Assembly: GCA_964565415.1 (NCBI GenBank)
Contig: CAZMEX010000001.1
Location: 76,946 to 140,945, forward strand
Reading direction: 5' to 3'
DNA length: 64,000 nt
Source of the DNA: JAIOSM01 sp964565415
GTDB lineage: Bacteria > Desulfobacterota > Desulfobacteria > Desulfobacterales > Desulfobacteraceae
Shown here: positions 62,443-64,000 of the stretch, in pieces
How positions within the stretch are numbered: the first letter of the stretch is position 1
Layout: each line of letters begins with the position of its first letter
Position numbers and translations under genes: made by a program
The notes under the pieces: generated by a model
Told to the model about the DNA's origin: nothing
The model's database searches: none
The model's input: the letters and a program-made list of their open reading frames with translations, nothing else

Positions 62443-63320
62443 ATTGATTTTATGTCCCTGTTTATATCTCTGTGTATTATGCCTGGTTCGAGTTTTTTAG
62501 AATTAATATGCTCAAATAGTTCCCTTGCAATCACAACACTTCTGTGTCTTCCACCAGTACACCCAATTGCAATTGTTAAATACGCTTTATTCTCTTTTCT
62601 GTAAAGTGGCAAAAGATAGTCAATTAGACTCAAATATTTTTTTAAAAATATTTTTGTATCATCAAAGGATAGGACAAAGTTTTTTACATCCTTTGATTCC
62701 CCATCCTGGTTTTTTAGATCCGGTACAAAAAAGGGATTTGGTAGAAATCTCATATCAATGACCAGATCAGCATCATGGGGCATACCGTATTTAAAGCCAA
62801 AAGAGATAATATTGATTTTCATCAGGTTTTTGTTTTTAATCCCCTTAAGTACGATGTCAAGGATTGTTGATTTTAGTTTGTGCACATTGAAATTAGTGGT
62901 ATCAATGACTATGTCTGCATTTTTTTCCATGGAGAGCATCATTTTTTTTTCAGCCTTAATACTCTGGATAAGAGTTGTAAAATGGCTCATGGGGTGATTG
63001 CGACGTGTCTGGCTGAAACGGTTAATAAGGGTCTGTTCATCTGCTTTAAGAAATATAGTTTTGGGGAAAAGCCCCTTCTTTTCTAAAAGACTGATGCCTG
63101 AAGAGTAATTGGGTAAGAAATTTTTTGCCCGAATATCCATTACAAATACAAATCCCTTGATTTCAGGGTCTTCTTTGACCGGAAGCTCAAAAAGTTTTGG
63201 TACAAGCTCCATGGGCATATTATCAACGCAGTAAAAACCCGCATCTTCAAATGCGCAGATGGCTGTACTTTTGCCAGAACCGGAAAGTCCGGTTATGATA
63301 AAAATCTTTTGGTTTTTCAT
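62439..63320 (-). CDS. rapZ: RNase adapter RapZ (P-loop nucleotide-binding)
   Basis: A 293-residue protein with Walker A GLSGSGKS at 11-18, FEDAGFYCVDNMP and the C-terminal IGCTGGRHRSV motif. In Enterobacteria it controls GlcN-6-P synthesis by binding small RNAs; in other bacteria it is mostly a conserved PTS neighbour. It lies directly after ptsN. Confidence 0.93.
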   Translation of the reverse strand: MKNQKIFIITGLSGSGKSTAICAFEDAGFYCVDNMPMELVPKLFELPVKEDPEIKGFVFVMDIRAKNFLPNYSSGISLLEKKGLFPKTIFLKADEQTLINRFSQTRRNHPMSHFTTLIQSIKAEKKMMLSMEKNADIVIDTTNFNVHKLKSTILDIVLKGIKNKNLMKINIISFGFKYGMPHDADLVIDMRFLPNPFFVPDLKNQDGESKDVKNFVLSFDDTKIFLKKYLSLIDYLLPLYRKENKAYLTIAIGCTGGRHRSVVIARELFEHINSKKLEPGIIHRDINRDIKSI

Positions 63321-63779
63321 CTAAAAATTTTCATCAGCTTCCTGAATAATCTCTAAAACTTCCTGTTCTGACTTGGCATTGCCCAGATCTGTCTTGAACT
63401 GCTTGCTTTTAAGAAGTTTTGAGATTTGTGCCAGAACCTTAAGATGCCCTCCTGTTGAGTTTTCCGGAGTTAATAAAAGAAAAAAAATATTAACAGGTTT
63501 ATCATCTATTGCATCATATTCAATCCCTTTTCCACTTGATCCAAAACCCATAATGATTGAATCAATTGAGTTGAGTCTGCCATGGGGAATTGCAATGCCA
63601 TCGCCAATGCCGGTGCTGCCTAACTGTTCACGCTCAAGTAGTACTTTTGCGATTTCTGACTTTTCAGCCGAAGTTGTGTCAGCAACAGCCTTGGCAAGTT
63701 CATCAATAACTCCCATTTTATCCCGTGATTGAATGTTCGGGATTATTCGTTCGATGGAAAGAAAGTCTAAAATTTTCAT
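63321..63779 (-). CDS. ptsN: PTS regulatory EIIA-Ntr protein
   Basis: A 152-residue EIIA of the fructose/nitrogen family with the phosphoacceptor His in IAIPHGRLNS. It adjoins rapZ (no gap) and follows hpf, the order usual around rpoN. It is expected to take part in nitrogen/potassium-related regulation. Confidence 0.94.
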   Translation of the reverse strand: MKILDFLSIERIIPNIQSRDKMGVIDELAKAVADTTSAEKSEIAKVLLEREQLGSTGIGDGIAIPHGRLNSIDSIIMGFGSSGKGIEYDAIDDKPVNIFFLLLTPENSTGGHLKVLAQISKLLKSKQFKTDLGNAKSEQEVLEIIQEADENF

Positions 63780-63798
63780 GAATAAAATATCCTTAAGT

Positions 63799-64000
63799 CT
63801 ATATGGGCTGAATTACGCCCATTTTGCCATTTTTCCGTTTATAAATTACATTTAAACGCTCTGTGCGAGCATTATTGAATACAAAAAAATTATTTTTCTC
63901 AGAATTTAAGATAATAGCTGCATCATCAATGTCCATGGGTTTTGTGTCAACTTTTTCTATGATAATATTTTCAGACATGCCAGAATTGTCTGAGTTTTCT
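63799..64000 (-). CDS. hpf: Ribosome hibernation-promoting factor, C-terminal end (5' end outside window)
   Basis: The frame is open to the window edge; the 66 visible residues form the C-terminal dimerisation domain of a long-type HPF: EKVDTKPMDIDDAAIILN, NNFFVFNNA, VIYKRKNGKMGVIQP. Long HPF joins 70S ribosomes into 100S dimers. It is upstream of ptsN with a 19-bp gap, as in the hpf-ptsN-rapZ cluster near rpoN. Confidence 0.88.
   Translation of the reverse strand, partial: ENSDNSGMSENIIIEKVDTKPMDIDDAAIILNSEKNNFFVFNNARTERLNVIYKRKNGKMGVIQPI

Noticed and set aside
1..64000. CRISPR array, insertion sequence or prophage
   Set aside because: No spaced direct repeats, transposase, integrase or phage structural genes were seen anywhere in the window.

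Overview
The window is AT-rich DNA from an anaerobic, respiring Gram-negative bacterium. The best guess is a sulfate-reducing Desulfobacterales member (Desulfobacula/Desulfobacter-like). The evidence is a complete Qrc menaquinone reductase operon (qrcABCD), the siroheme-dependent alternative heme pathway (ahbC, hemB, ahbD), system II cytochrome c maturation (resB, ccsB), an HdrD-like Fe-S oxidoreductase, a pyrophosphate-dependent phosphofructokinase and a TatT-type TRAP transporter. This assignment rests on gene content only; no marker gene was compared with a database.

Layout. 1-1.2 kb: 3' part of an Fe-S oxidoreductase gene. 1.2-3.8 kb: accessory patch with a decayed STAND-like NTPase/nuclease gene and a RhuM-family gene. 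3.9-5.8 kb: PAS-GAF histidine kinase. 6.0-9.7 kb: tatT-dctPQM TRAP operon. 9.7-16.4 kb: HEAT-repeat membrane protein, then qrcABCD plus a 52-codon downstream membrane ORF. 16.5-25.0 kb, all leftward: ccsB, resB, a DUF374 acyltransferase, recD, small genes, a hemerythrin-like protein lacking two iron ligands, mpl and hemL. 25.2-26.7 kb: tRNA-Lys, then a VapBC toxin-antitoxin pair with a frameshifted toxin, bounded by 63-bp direct repeats, one copy of which is the terminator of tRNA-Glu. 27.0-37.9 kb: type IV pilus minor pilins, a 40-codon ORF, a 1713-residue PilY1, and a PilS/PilR-type two-component pair. 38.0-43.6 kb: ftsY, an SBF-like transporter, a diguanylate cyclase and PPi-PFK. 43.7-50.2 kb: a leftward accessory cluster of three radical SAM enzymes, a minimal split thiamine-diphosphate enzyme and two glycosyltransferases. 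50.5-53.2 kb: polar amino acid ABC transporter. 53.3-58.6 kb: ahbD, hemB, ahbC, a ClpX-like ATPase and a small Cys-rich protein. 58.7-64 kb: azlCD, tRNA-Leu, secG, tpiA, gap, PTS EIIA, rapZ, ptsN and the 3' end of hpf.

How it fits together. Heme supply (HemL, HemB, AhbC, AhbD), cytochrome c assembly (ResB, CcsB) and the cytochrome c-containing Qrc complex all sit in one window, consistent with a metabolism that moves electrons from periplasmic cytochromes to menaquinone. The pilin operon and the adjacent sensor/sigma-54 regulator pair look like one regulated unit. The least explained part, and the best candidate for an undescribed system, is the radical SAM / ThDP / glycosyltransferase cluster at 43.7-50.2 kb. 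It looks like a pathway for an unusual lipid-linked or surface-exposed glycan-type molecule, but its product cannot be read from sequence alone.
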